From Adhaeribacter terrigena (GTDB lineage Bacteria > Bacteroidota > Bacteroidia > Cytophagales > Hymenobacteraceae), in assembly GCF_016623615.1 (NCBI RefSeq), contig NZ_JAEHFX010000009.1, positions 150,257 through 214,256 of the forward strand: a stretch of 64,000 nucleotides of DNA, read 5' to 3'. The notes below the pieces were generated by a model. That model did no database searches. It saw only the letters and a list, made by a program, of their open reading frames with translations, and had not been told where the DNA came from. Shown in pieces: positions 7,107-14,588 of the stretch. Position 1 is the stretch's first letter. Each line of letters starts with the position of its first letter. The position numbers were made by a program, and so were the translations under genes.

Positions 7107-8708
7107 TTAATATACTTTACCGGCCTGCACTTTTTGCCTCGCTTCCGATAGCATTTTTGCTTCCGCAATCACCTCGGCCGGATAGTTATTCAGTTCCAGG
7201 ATCCGGATGGCGTTGGTGGTTTTCAGGTTGCCGGTTTTAAGTTTATAGTCGAAATGAATGCCGCCGTTTTCTACCGTTTCGCTGAAATGATAGAGGTTAT
7301 AGCCTTCCTGCAGGTAATCGGTGAGTTCAAGATCGTGGGTGGCAATAAAAACAAGGTTGCTTTTTTGGTTCAGGTAACGGAGCACGGCTTTGCCGGCCGC
7401 AATGCGTTCGGTAGTATTGGTGCCTTTAAACAGTTCGTCGAGCATGAATAAATTCGGATGTGGCTGCCGGCTGGCGTTGAGCATCTGTTTAATAGAAGCA
7501 ACCTCTTCAAAATAGTAGCTTTTCTCGCTTAAAAGATCGTCCGAGATCCGGATGGCCGAATGAACGTGCAGGCGCGGCAGGCAAAAGCTCCGGGCACAGC
7601 AAAAATTCAGCGTCTGGCCCAGAATTGTATTAATGCCTATGGTACGAATAAAAGTGGTTTTGCCCGACATGTTGGAACCGGTAAGCAAAGCCGAACGGTT
7701 TTCCAGGTGAATAGAATTGGCCACCGCGCCGGGAATTAAGGGGTGGTAAATTTCGGCGGCTTGCAAGTGTTTTTCCGGCCCATCAAAAAATTCCGGATAA
7801 CAGGAATAGGGCAGGCTGCTGCGGAAAGCATCGATGGTTAAAACGGTATCGATTTCGCCTACAAAAGTAAAAAGCTCCTCTAATTGCGGGCGGTGCTTTT
7901 CCAGCTTCTTCAGCACGTGGAACAACAGGATCGGCTCGAAGAGGAAAAGCGCTTTTATTATTTCAAGCACGGCTTCCCCCAACTGACTGAAATCTCCCTC
8001 CATTTTAGACTCTAAAGCGAAAAAGCGCATGTGTTTACCAAGCTTATCTATGCACAAAACCGCATCCTGAAGTTTATCGGTTTTGTTGAATGCATTGGTT
8101 TTCAGAAGCTTTTTGGTAACCTGTTGTAAGGTCAGCAGTTGCGGAATGGAAGCGGTATATTGAAAAAGATTATTCTTATTCCAGTAATGAATAATGAAAT
8201 TGCCGGCCAGCAAAACCAGCAGCAGCACAATGAATGGCGGATAAAAAACGGTAAGCAAAACCGAAAGAAAACTCAACGCCGAGAGCACCGGAACCAGCCA
8301 GAACCACTTAGGTTTCTGAAGGTGCTTTTCCTGAAACAAGGAGGCAATGTAATAGGCTTCGGGTTTGCGCAGGCGGTAAAGCTCGTTTAAAACCGTTTGT
8401 TTCAGCGCCGCATCCTGCTTAAAAATGTTTATCAGCGCTTCCGTTTTTTTGCTTCGGTTTTCGTTAGCCGGAATGGTGCGGAAAGCATTGTACAAATACT
8501 GCTGGCCTACTTTGGAAACCGTGCGGTCCAGCATCATAAACACTTCATCCAGGTCCAGGTCGTGGTAGGTTTTATCGGAAATAACCTGGGTGGCGTTTTC
8601 AGGAGTACTTTTTGAAAAGTAACGCGCTATTTTACCGAAGTTGAAAGAATCTGTTTTGGGCAGGTGGCAGTTTTTAAGGAAAAGAGCTTTTTCTTTCGAT
8701 CCGAACAT
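7107..8708 (-). CDS. Membrane-anchored MutS-family ATPase
   Basis: A 533-residue protein with a MutS-type C-terminal ATPase: Walker A GSNMSGKTT (344-352), Walker B LFMLDELFKGTN (420-431) and a following STHD-like ATHD switch. The helical core precedes it. It lacks the mismatch-recognition and connector domains of true MutS and is much shorter than ~850 residues. Two adjoining hydrophobic spans (about 136-174) sit where MutS would have connector sequence, so the ATPase is probably tethered to the inner membrane. Such MutS-like proteins are found in Bacteroidota, but their job is not established. It is unlikely to do canonical mismatch repair. Confidence 0.82.
   Translation of the reverse strand: MFGSKEKALFLKNCHLPKTDSFNFGKIARYFSKSTPENATQVISDKTYHDLDLDEVFMMLDRTVSKVGQQYLYNAFRTIPANENRSKKTEALINIFKQDAALKQTVLNELYRLRKPEAYYIASLFQEKHLQKPKWFWLVPVLSALSFLSVLLTVFYPPFIVLLLVLLAGNFIIHYWNKNNLFQYTASIPQLLTLQQVTKKLLKTNAFNKTDKLQDAVLCIDKLGKHMRFFALESKMEGDFSQLGEAVLEIIKALFLFEPILLFHVLKKLEKHRPQLEELFTFVGEIDTVLTIDAFRSSLPYSCYPEFFDGPEKHLQAAEIYHPLIPGAVANSIHLENRSALLTGSNMSGKTTFIRTIGINTILGQTLNFCCARSFCLPRLHVHSAIRISDDLLSEKSYYFEEVASIKQMLNASRQPHPNLFMLDELFKGTNTTERIAAGKAVLRYLNQKSNLVFIATHDLELTDYLQEGYNLYHFSETVENGGIHFDYKLKTGNLKTTNAIRILELNNYPAEVIAEAKMLSEARQKVQAGKVY
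7840..7869 (+). repeat. 30-bp dispersed element inside mutS-like gene
   Basis: AAAACGGTATCGATTT with AAAAGTA at the standard spacing, antisense to the gene. It overlaps codons for the conserved GEIDTVLT core segment, so it may be a codon-usage coincidence. Confidence 0.35.
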
Positions 8709-8854
8709 GGAGCTTGCAATAAAATTTCAGAAAAAAACGCCGGGTAACTGCGCCGGAAGAAAAATCGTGAGCTTAGCTGCGTTCAGGTAAAATAAAACAA
8801 AAAAAGGTGTAACAAAAAATGCTACACCTGAATTATCTTTAAAAAGCGGTTGGT

Positions 8855-9310
8855 TTAAACCAGTTTCACGCGTACGGCAGTAGGTCCTTTCTGGCCCATT
8901 TCCACCTCAAAGGTAACCTTATCGTGCTCTTTAATAGGAGAAGTTAAGGCGTTTACGTGCACAAAAATGCTTTCCTGGGTTTCGTGGTCTTTAATAAAGC
9001 CGTAGCCCTTGGAATCGTTAAAGAACGTAACCGTTCCTTTCCGGATCACATCTACCGGCTCCATATCTTCCTGCTTCGAAACGCTGATGCGGATATCTTC
9101 CTGCTTGATCTCTTTCTTTTTCTTCGTCGGATCTGGCGGCGTAGACACAATGTTGCCATCTTCGTCCAGGTACGCCATCATGTCGTCCAGGCTTTTGCCT
9201 TTATCGGAGTTGGCTTTGCGTTCTTCTTTCTTAGCCTCTTTATCCTGCTTTTTCTTAGCCCGCTTTTTCTCTTGCTCTTTTTTGTTAAATGTTTCCTGCG
9301 ATCTGCCCAT
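8855..9310 (-). CDS. Cold-shock-domain protein with Lys-rich N-terminal extension
   Basis: The C-terminal ~65 residues form a cold-shock domain with RNP1 (KGYGFI) and RNP2 (IFVHV) nucleic-acid-binding motifs. The first ~60 residues are highly charged, Lys/Glu-rich and probably helical or disordered (KKEQEKKRAKKKQ). A short DDMMAYLDEDG segment and a Pro/Lys linker follow. Total length is 151, about twice a plain Csp. This architecture is common in Bacteroidota and suggests an RNA chaperone with an additional electrostatic RNA- or ribosome-binding tail (inference). It stands alone between the mutS-like gene and a T9SS cargo gene. Confidence 0.88.
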   Translation of the reverse strand: MGRSQETFNKKEQEKKRAKKKQDKEAKKEERKANSDKGKSLDDMMAYLDEDGNIVSTPPDPTKKKKEIKQEDIRISVSKQEDMEPVDVIRKGTVTFFNDSKGYGFIKDHETQESIFVHVNALTSPIKEHDKVTFEVEMGQKGPTAVRVKLV

Positions 9311-9518
9311 ATAATATCGTGTTCATTATCCGGTTCCGGCTACGTGCCGATTTCTTGTCTTACGTTCTGTTCCGGGTAATGCTATATAAATTTAAGATTT
9401 TTTTACGACATTATTGCTACAATTATTTGCCTGAAGCTAAATAAAAATGGCGAACCGACGTTTTACCAGATTTAACCGGCCAAAACCCGGAGTTTACGCA
9501 TCGCGCCAGCCCGGAAAT

Positions 9519-10166
9519 TTATTTTTTAAGCAGCCGCTGACGGGAAAGCTCGCCTTGGCGGGAAGTGGTTTCCAGCAGGTAAATTCCTTGGGGAAGATGC
9601 TGAAGATCCAGCGTAACCGCCGTTTCTCCCTGGAAAAATTCTGTCCGGATAAGTTTGCCCGTAAGCTCGCGCAGGGTTATTTGTTTTAACGGACTGCTTT
9701 CAACCAGAATAAAATCATTTACCGGGTTGGGGTAAAAGGTTGGTGCTGCAATCTTTGAAACATTTTTAGTCCCTAAAGGCGAACTAACTACAAATGCTGT
9801 AATTTTTTTATCAGTAATTGTAGAATCGCAGACATTTTGATTAATTGATCTGTACGTTTTGAAATGTAAACCGCGTACTGTAGAAGGCAAAGAGCCAACC
9901 TGAAGCGTATCCCTAATATAGCTATATCCTAGAAGCCGACCAGAGAAGTAACATGCATGGAGGTAAAGCGTATCGTTGGTGAAACTTGATGAATAGCCAA
10001 TGCGCGCTGATGGAGAAGATCTGAGCTCCACGAAAGCAATAACTTCCAGATCGTTGTTTACACCAGGATTGCTGTTTTGAATTCTTAAGGAAAGAATCTC
10101 CTGACCAAAACCGGCCTTCGGACTTAATATAACGAGCAATAAAAAAAACAGTAGCGCTTTTCTCAT
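9519..10166 (-). CDS. T9SS type A sorting-domain protein (paralogue)
   Basis: A 215-residue secreted protein with a signal peptide (MRKALLFFLLLVILSP) and a C-terminal sorting domain (FYPNPVNDF, LRELTGKLIRTEFF, LPQGIYLLETTS, RQRLLKK). Its middle part aligns by eye with the gene at 5415-6059: the SSSFTNDTLY, HACYF and RDTLQVG blocks correspond to SAFINDILF, SACYY and RDTLQVG. The two look like a duplicated family of small secreted proteins of unknown function. The N-terminal region reads as signal peptide directly from the start, so the start is well supported. Confidence 0.84.
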   Translation of the reverse strand: MRKALLFFLLLVILSPKAGFGQEILSLRIQNSNPGVNNDLEVIAFVELRSSPSARIGYSSSFTNDTLYLHACYFSGRLLGYSYIRDTLQVGSLPSTVRGLHFKTYRSINQNVCDSTITDKKITAFVVSSPLGTKNVSKIAAPTFYPNPVNDFILVESSPLKQITLRELTGKLIRTEFFQGETAVTLDLQHLPQGIYLLETTSRQGELSRQRLLKK

Positions 10167-10293
10167 AAAATATAATATGCAGAATGATCGGAAAATCTTT
10201 TGGTAAATATCATCTAAAAAATTTGAAAAGCTATCTGTTGTTTAAAACATTGTTTAACTTAATCTGAAAAACTGCATCAAAAAATCCTTCTTT

Positions 10294-10310
10294 AAAAAAC
10301 GCTATCTTTC
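10294..10310 (+). promoter_or_regulatory. AAAAAACGCTATCTTTC promoter-like site
   Basis: TATCTTTC (10303-10310) is one base from the -7 consensus TAnnTTTG, and AAAACGCTAT is also the start of the 30-bp element core. The ATG of the next gene is only four bases downstream, so either the mRNA is nearly leaderless or the match is fortuitous. Similar GCTATnTTT sites precede purN and the APC permease. Confidence 0.35.
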
Positions 10311-10313
10311 CGC

Positions 10314-11099
10314 ATGGAAAAACCGGCTTATAAAATTGCGCTGCTGGGTGCCGGAAACGTAGCCTGGCATTTAGCGCCGGCTTTGGAAAAAGCCGGTCAC
10401 GAAATTGTTTACGTGTACAGCCGCACCTTAGCAAACGCCGAAGCTTTAGCCCAAAACCTGAAAGCGGCGCAGGCCACTGATCAGCCCGATTTCTCACAAA
10501 CGTCCGCCGACCTGTATATCATGGCCGTAAAAGATTCGGCTTTGCCGGAATTGCTGCAAGCGGCCGTTTTTCCGGAAAATAGTTTAGTGGCGCATACTTC
10601 CGGCACTTTGCCTTTAATGGTTTTCGAACCTTATAAAAATATTCGCGGTGCGGTTTTTTATCCTTTGCAAACCTTCAGCAAAAATACGCCGGTAAGTTTC
10701 CGTAATATTCCTTTCTGCCTCGAAACCACCGATGAAAACGCTATGCTTTTGCTGCAAAAAACTGCCGGAAGCTTAAGTGAACAGGTTTACAAAGTGAATT
10801 CGGAAGAAAGGAAAATCCTGCATCTGGCGGCGGTTTTTGCCTGTAATTTCACCAACCATTTATTCGGAATTAGCGCGGAAATTCTGCAGCAAAATCACCT
10901 CCGTTTCGAAATGCTGCAGCCGCTGGTAGAACAAACCGTGCAGAAAGCTTTCAGCCAGAATCCGTTCTCGGTGCAAACCGGTCCCGCCATCCGCCATGAC
11001 GAAAATACCATTCAAACGCAACTGCAATTCCTGCAAACCAACCCCACTTACCAGCAGATCTACGAACTGCTTACGCGCAGTATTCAGCAAAAGAGTTGA
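10314..11099 (+). CDS. Rossmann-fold / DUF2520 oxidoreductase-like protein
   Basis: A 261-residue protein with an N-terminal NAD(P)-binding glycine motif (LLGAGNVAWHL, residues 10-20) and a C-terminal helical DUF2520 domain. The combination resembles ProC/F420-dependent NADP reductases and is conserved in Bacteroidota, but no substrate is established. It precedes, on the same strand, a ferredoxin, iscX, a DUF1648 protein and a KdsC-like phosphatase. An excellent 30-bp element match lies in the middle of the coding region in a frame unrelated to any motif. Family call is good; function unknown. Confidence 0.83.
   Translation: MEKPAYKIALLGAGNVAWHLAPALEKAGHEIVYVYSRTLANAEALAQNLKAAQATDQPDFSQTSADLYIMAVKDSALPELLQAAVFPENSLVAHTSGTLPLMVFEPYKNIRGAVFYPLQTFSKNTPVSFRNIPFCLETTDENAMLLLQKTAGSLSEQVYKVNSEERKILHLAAVFACNFTNHLFGISAEILQQNHLRFEMLQPLVEQTVQKAFSQNPFSVQTGPAIRHDENTIQTQLQFLQTNPTYQQIYELLTRSIQQKS
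10735..10764 (+). repeat. 30-bp dispersed element inside DUF2520 gene
   Basis: AAAACGCTATGCTTTT with AAAAAACTG at the standard spacing, essentially full consensus, inside the coding region (ENAMLLLQKT). This is the best coding copy and hard to explain by codon usage. Confidence 0.7.
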
Positions 11100-11109
11100 T
11101 TTTCACGTG

Positions 11110-11139
11110 GAAACGGTAGGGTTTTGGCCCGGAAAACTG
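11110..11139 (+). repeat. 30-bp dispersed element after DUF2520 gene
   Basis: GAAACGGTAGGGTTTT with GAAAACTG at the standard spacing, 10 bases after the stop codon and in the same orientation as the gene. Confidence 0.75.
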
Positions 11140-11154
11140 CCCGCCAAAACCCGT

Positions 11155-11185
11155 TTTGATTAGGGCCACTTGTTGCCTACCTTTG
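11155..11185 (+). promoter_or_regulatory. Full Bacteroidota promoter for the ferredoxin gene
   Basis: TTTG (11155-11158) and TACCTTTG (11178-11185) are separated by exactly 19 bases. This is the textbook -33/-7 arrangement of Bacteroidota promoters. The ATG follows 22 bases later. Confidence 0.8.
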
Positions 11186-11207
11186 CACCTGCATTATAGC
11201 TTGTGAA

Positions 11208-11537
11208 ATGAAAGCAGTAAATATTACGTTTAAATTTTCCGACGGCCAACCCGACCAGACGCTCACCGGCGTGCAAGGCGAATCGGTGCTGGATGTAGCC
11301 CTCGATAATAATATACAATTGCAACACAATTGCGGCGGCGTGTGCGGTTGCAGTACCTGCCACATTTACGTAGAAGCCGGCATGGACGATCTTCCGGAAA
11401 TTTCCGATAAAGAAGAAGATTTTATTGACCGGGCCATCGATCCGCGCCTCAATTCCCGTCTGGCCTGCCAGTGCGTGATCCAGGGCAACGAAGACGTGGT
11501 AGTAACCATTCCGGATCAGGATTTCCTGGGACACTAA
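11208..11537 (+). CDS. fdx: [2Fe-2S] ferredoxin, adrenodoxin type
   Basis: A 109-residue electron carrier. Cluster ligands fit the adrenodoxin spacing C42-x5-C48-x2-C51 and C87. Two further cysteines, C46 and C89, lie beside the ligands. iscX follows directly, which points to a role in iron-sulfur cluster assembly, where Isc ferredoxin supplies electrons, rather than in a hydroxylase. Expression probably starts from the perfect promoter just upstream. A second ferredoxin of the same class is at 26662-26982. The family is certain and the Isc role is inferred from the neighbour. Confidence 0.93.
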   Translation: MKAVNITFKFSDGQPDQTLTGVQGESVLDVALDNNIQLQHNCGGVCGCSTCHIYVEAGMDDLPEISDKEEDFIDRAIDPRLNSRLACQCVIQGNEDVVVTIPDQDFLGH

Positions 11538-11543
11538 AATTTA

Positions 11544-11634
11544 AATTGCTGAATGGTTTAATGGTTAAATTGTTTATCAGTTTTCCCGGAATTTATCTGA
11601 ACCAACCATTTAGCCATTAAACCATTAAACAATT
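11544..11634. repeat. AATGGTTTAATGG inverted repeat
   Basis: Left arm 11544-11570 and right arm 11608-11634 are about 26 bases each, with only a few mismatches, around a 37-base loop. They fill the fdx-iscX spacer. The same AATTGTTnAATGG words occur at 16501-16530 and 32228-32256. The hairpin has no T-run on the plus strand, so it is more likely a processing or stability element than a terminator. Confidence 0.6.
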
Positions 11635-11641
11635 CAACTAG

Positions 11642-11884
11642 ATGGAAAATAAGAATTTCGAACCGCCCATTCACTGGAACGATTACGAAGATATAGCGCA
11701 GGGACTTTACGAAAAATTCGGCGATGATTTTACCGAATCGAAGATTTACCGCATCCGCTTTACCGATCTGCTGGAGTGGGTTTTAAGTTTGCCGAATTTT
11801 GCCGGAACCCGCGAACAAGCCAACGAAGGCCACCTGGAGCAGATTCAATCGGCCTGGGTGTACGAATGGCGCGATAACCAGTAA
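11642..11884 (+). CDS. iscX: Fe-S assembly adaptor IscX
   Basis: An 80-residue acidic protein containing the IscX core: an IHWNDYEDIAQGLYEKF helix, a RFTDLLEWVLSLPNF block and a C-terminal WVYEWRD. In E. coli IscX binds iron and the desulfurase IscS and modulates cluster assembly. The RFTDLxxWV block is the family signature. The N-terminus carries a few more residues than the 66-residue E. coli protein. Position after an adrenodoxin-type ferredoxin supports the assignment. Confidence 0.9.
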   Translation: MENKNFEPPIHWNDYEDIAQGLYEKFGDDFTESKIYRIRFTDLLEWVLSLPNFAGTREQANEGHLEQIQSAWVYEWRDNQ

Positions 11885-11915
11885 GTTGATTTTCTCCGGG
11901 AATTGAATTTCTGTA

Positions 11916-12440
11916 ATGGAAAAAGCAAGGCCAAAACTTAAGATCCCGTTAACCACCTCCGATAAAGTGCTCGAAGCATTTTGCTGGTGTGGTTTGGCGG
12001 CTATCTGGGTTGCGGTTTTTTTTGCTTTCGCCCAATTACCCGATACCATTCCGCTCCATTTTAATGCATTAGGTAAAGCTGACTATCTGGGTACCAAAAC
12101 CAATATCTGGTTAATTCCGGTTTTTACTTCGGTTTTGGTTGCCGGGCTTGGTTTGCTGGGCCGCTATCCGCATACTTTTAATTATTTAGAAGAAATTACG
12201 CCCCAAAATCCCGCCCGTAATTACAAAATGGGGGTAAGGCTTATGCGCTACCTGCGGCTTTTTATGATCGTGCTGGGCGCAGCCGTTTTAACGGTTACGG
12301 TTAGATCTGCGGGGCAAGACCAGCTTGTGAGCCAAAGCAATCCGGCCGTAATTACAATCTTAATATTGGTAATGCTTTTGCCGGTTGCAATTCTTATTTA
12401 CCTGGCGCGCCGGAGCGAAAATAATTTAACCCGAAAATGA
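11916..12440 (+). CDS. DUF1648 membrane protein
   Basis: A 174-residue integral membrane protein. The DUF1648 signature LPDTIPLHFNALGKADYLG follows the first span and is the conserved extracytoplasmic loop of this family. Four hydrophobic spans are visible (about 22-43, 67-83, 113-130, 146-165). Members include SdpI-like immunity proteins, but most are uncharacterised and no Sdp toxin genes are nearby. It overlaps the next gene by four bases (ATGA), so the two are translationally coupled. Confidence 0.82.
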   Translation: MEKARPKLKIPLTTSDKVLEAFCWCGLAAIWVAVFFAFAQLPDTIPLHFNALGKADYLGTKTNIWLIPVFTSVLVAGLGLLGRYPHTFNYLEEITPQNPARNYKMGVRLMRYLRLFMIVLGAAVLTVTVRSAGQDQLVSQSNPAVITILILVMLLPVAILIYLARRSENNLTRK

Positions 12441-12934
12441 GTAAATATCTTCCCGATTTCAGCGCCATTACCACCTTTGTTTTCGATGTGGACGGCGTGC
12501 TGACCGATGGCACCATGCTGGCCTTTGCCGATGGCGAACAGGTACGCGCTTTTAATATTAAAGACGGCTACGCCATAAAACATGCCCTGAAACGCGGCTA
12601 CAAAGTGGCTATTATTTCCGGCCGCAACGAAGTGGGTGTGCGCCGCCGGCTGGAATCTTTAGACGTGGAAGATATTTTTCTGGGAATAGATAACAAGCTC
12701 GACGTTTTCGAAAATTACCTCTATATGCAGGAAGTGGACCCGGATAATGTGATCTACATGGGCGACGATATGCCGGACCTGGAAGTAATGCAGCACTGCG
12801 GCATTGCCGTTTGCCCCGCCGATGCCGCCACCGATATTCTGGCTATTTCTGACTATGTAACAAATGCTGGGGGCGGAAAAGGGGCTGTCCGGGAAATAAT
12901 TGAACTGGTTATGAAGCAGCACCAGGAATGGTAA
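12437..12934 (+). CDS. kdsC: KDO 8-phosphate phosphatase-like HAD enzyme (KdsC type)
   Basis: A 165-residue C0-type HAD phosphatase. Motif I is FDVDGVLTDG (D17, D19), motif II is IISGRN, and motif IV is GDDMPDLE. There is no cap domain, as in KdsC tetramers, and the AGGGKGAVRE C-terminal loop typical of KdsC is present. It would release phosphate from KDO-8-P in lipopolysaccharide core synthesis, or act on a related acylneuraminate phosphate. No other kds gene is nearby, so the substrate assignment rests on motifs. Confidence 0.85.
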   Translation: MSKYLPDFSAITTFVFDVDGVLTDGTMLAFADGEQVRAFNIKDGYAIKHALKRGYKVAIISGRNEVGVRRRLESLDVEDIFLGIDNKLDVFENYLYMQEVDPDNVIYMGDDMPDLEVMQHCGIAVCPADAATDILAISDYVTNAGGGKGAVREIIELVMKQHQEW

Positions 12935-12957
12935 CCTGCTAAAACGAACAGGTTACC
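12930..12957. other. Hairpin over the kdsC stop codon
   Basis: GGTAACCTG / CAGGTTACC with a ten-base loop. It includes the TAA stop. No T-run follows, so it is a weak terminator at best. Confidence 0.4.
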
Positions 12958-13048
12958 CGGAATATTTTACTGTTTACCTAAAATAATGCGTAATTAAAAG
13001 AGGGAATTGTTGCATTTTTAGAAAAAGTCTATAAATTTACAATCATAA

Positions 13049-13093
13049 CAATTCATCATTCACTTTTTTTTATTCATCATTCATTTTTTTTTA
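13049..13093 (+). repeat. TTCATCATTCA direct repeat in csp leader
   Basis: Two copies of TTCATCATTCA, each followed by a T7-T9 run, lie just upstream of the csp ATG. They may form part of a temperature-sensitive leader (inference) or be simple repeat. Confidence 0.5.
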
Positions 13094-13105
13094 AGTTTAT
13101 TTTTT

Positions 13106-13300
13106 ATGAAAACAGGAACAGTAAAATTCTTTAATGAGTCAAAAGGTTACGGCTTCATTACAGACGACAACACCAAAGAAGATTTCTTCGTGCATGTAAC
13201 GGGCTTAAACGGTGCCCAGATTCAGCAAAACGATAAAGTTGAGTTCGAAACGCAGGAAGGTAAAAAAGGCATCAATGCAATTAACGTGAAGCGCGTTTAA
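13106..13300 (+). CDS. Cold shock protein, CspA family
   Basis: A 64-residue stand-alone cold-shock domain with RNP1 KGYGFI and RNP2 FFVHV, an RNA chaperone. It is close in sequence to the second small Csp at 51473-51664; both begin MKTGxVKFFNESKG. The upstream region carries a TTCATCATTCA direct repeat in the likely 5' UTR. A rho-independent terminator follows at once, so it is monocistronic. Confidence 0.95.
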   Translation: MKTGTVKFFNESKGYGFITDDNTKEDFFVHVTGLNGAQIQQNDKVEFETQEGKKGINAINVKRV

Positions 13301-13335
13301 TTGCCCCAGAATATAATCATCATCACTACTGCAGG

Positions 13336-13360
13336 AAGCCGCTCTAAAGAGTGGCTTTTT
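13336..13360 (+). terminator. Terminator after csp
   Basis: AAGCCGCTCT / AGAGTGGCTT stem with one G-U pair and a short loop, followed by TTTTTG. Confidence 0.85.
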
Positions 13361-13481
13361 GTATTTTAAACCCGCAGCTTTTTTGTAGGTTTGCTATCGG
13401 AATTGCGGTTAAAACTTCCATCGTTTGAAGTGAGATTACGAATTCCAAAATTCAATCATTCTAAAATTCAATAGTTCCAGA

Positions 13482-14330
13482 TTGCGCAACCTGCTTTCGC
13501 TCATCCGCTTTCCCAACCTGCTCATTATGGTGCTGAGTCAGAGCCTGGTGCAGGCTTGTTTGCTGTTTCCGGATCTGCCGCTTCTGGAAGCGCTACATTT
13601 TAAATTCTGGCTTTTAACGCTCTCTACCGCTTTTATTGGTGCTGCCGGCTATGTTATTAATGATTATTATGATATTAAGATAGATACCATTAACAAGCCC
13701 GATAAGATTATTGTGGGCCGCGAACTTAGCCGCCGGAAAGCCATGTTCGGGCATCTGGCTTTGTCGGCGGTTGGGGTGGTTATCGGCTTTTTACTTTCTT
13801 TAAAAGTAGGCTTGGTAAATCTGGGCGCCGTTTTATTGCTCTGGGGGTATTCTGCCGATCTGAAAAAACGGCCGCTTTCCGGCAACATTACCATTGCTTT
13901 TCTGGCGGCCAGCATGGTTTTAGTGGTTGCAGTGCTGGCCCGGGAAGATAACCTGGGCGTGTGGGCGTATGCAGCCTTTGCCTTCGTAAGCACCCTGATC
14001 CGGGAAATAATTAAAGACCTGGAAGATATGAAAGGCGATGCCGTGCACGGCTGCCGCACCTTGCCCATTGTAGCCGGCATTCAGCAAACCAGGATTGTTT
14101 TATACGCGTTGCTGATCTTGTTTTACACCCTGGTTTTAGCTGCGAGTTTTTACCGGCAAAACGATACCTTTTTTGGCGTGTACCTGGGTTTGGCGGTGTT
14201 AGCCCCCGGCCTGATGATCGGAGTGCAACTGCGACGTTCGGACCGTAAACGCCATTTTGCCCGCCTTAGCCTGCTTTGCAAATTCATGATGCTGGCCGGT
14301 ACTATTTCCATGCTTTTCTTCCGGTTTTAG
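13482..14330 (+). CDS. UbiA-family prenyltransferase
   Basis: A 282-residue polytopic membrane enzyme. The first Asp-rich motif is NDYYDIKID and the second is DLEDMKGD; both bind Mg-diphosphate of the prenyl donor. Seven to nine hydrophobic spans are visible. Bacteroidota UbiA members include menaquinone-type, protoheme and geranylgeranylglyceryl-phosphate-type enzymes. The acceptor cannot be decided here, and no quinone or heme genes adjoin. The start codon is TTG directly after an AATTCAATCATTCTAAAATTC simple repeat; no better start exists before the first membrane span. Confidence 0.85.
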   Translation: MRNLLSLIRFPNLLIMVLSQSLVQACLLFPDLPLLEALHFKFWLLTLSTAFIGAAGYVINDYYDIKIDTINKPDKIIVGRELSRRKAMFGHLALSAVGVVIGFLLSLKVGLVNLGAVLLLWGYSADLKKRPLSGNITIAFLAASMVLVVAVLAREDNLGVWAYAAFAFVSTLIREIIKDLEDMKGDAVHGCRTLPIVAGIQQTRIVLYALLILFYTLVLAASFYRQNDTFFGVYLGLAVLAPGLMIGVQLRRSDRKRHFARLSLLCKFMMLAGTISMLFFRF

Positions 14331-14558
14331 AACAGATGCCCGGTTTTAATTTTGCATTTTTCAGACTGCAGTAATTGGGTTTTATGTGTTGTAAGTGTCT
14401 GGAAATAAGGTTTTTGTATGTGATAATTAAAGACCTTTGAAGTTTTTGGGTTTCACTGCAATTATTTCGCAACCCGCGTAAAAACCATTACCTTTCAGAA
14501 GGCTGCCGGGAAAGAGAGCCGGTGGGTAAATTTATTTTTCATTCCTGATCTTTCAACT

Positions 14559-14588
14559 GAAACGCTATGCTTTTTACCCTGAAAACTG
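14559..14588 (+). repeat. 30-bp dispersed element over a start codon
   Basis: GAAACGCTATGCTTTT with GAAAACTG at the standard spacing. The ATG inside the core (14567) is the annotated start of the next gene, so the element supplies its first seven codons. Confidence 0.75.

Noticed and set aside
7275..7290. GAAACGGTAGAAAA core in the mutS-like gene
   Set aside because: No second half at the expected distance; reflects Glu-Thr-Val codons.
11916..12440. SdpI-type toxin immunity gene
   Set aside because: DUF1648 alone is not enough; no SdpC-like toxin or SdpR-like regulator adjoins it.
12930..12957. Terminator after kdsC
   Set aside because: The hairpin is good but includes the stop codon and has no T-run; kept only as a hairpin.
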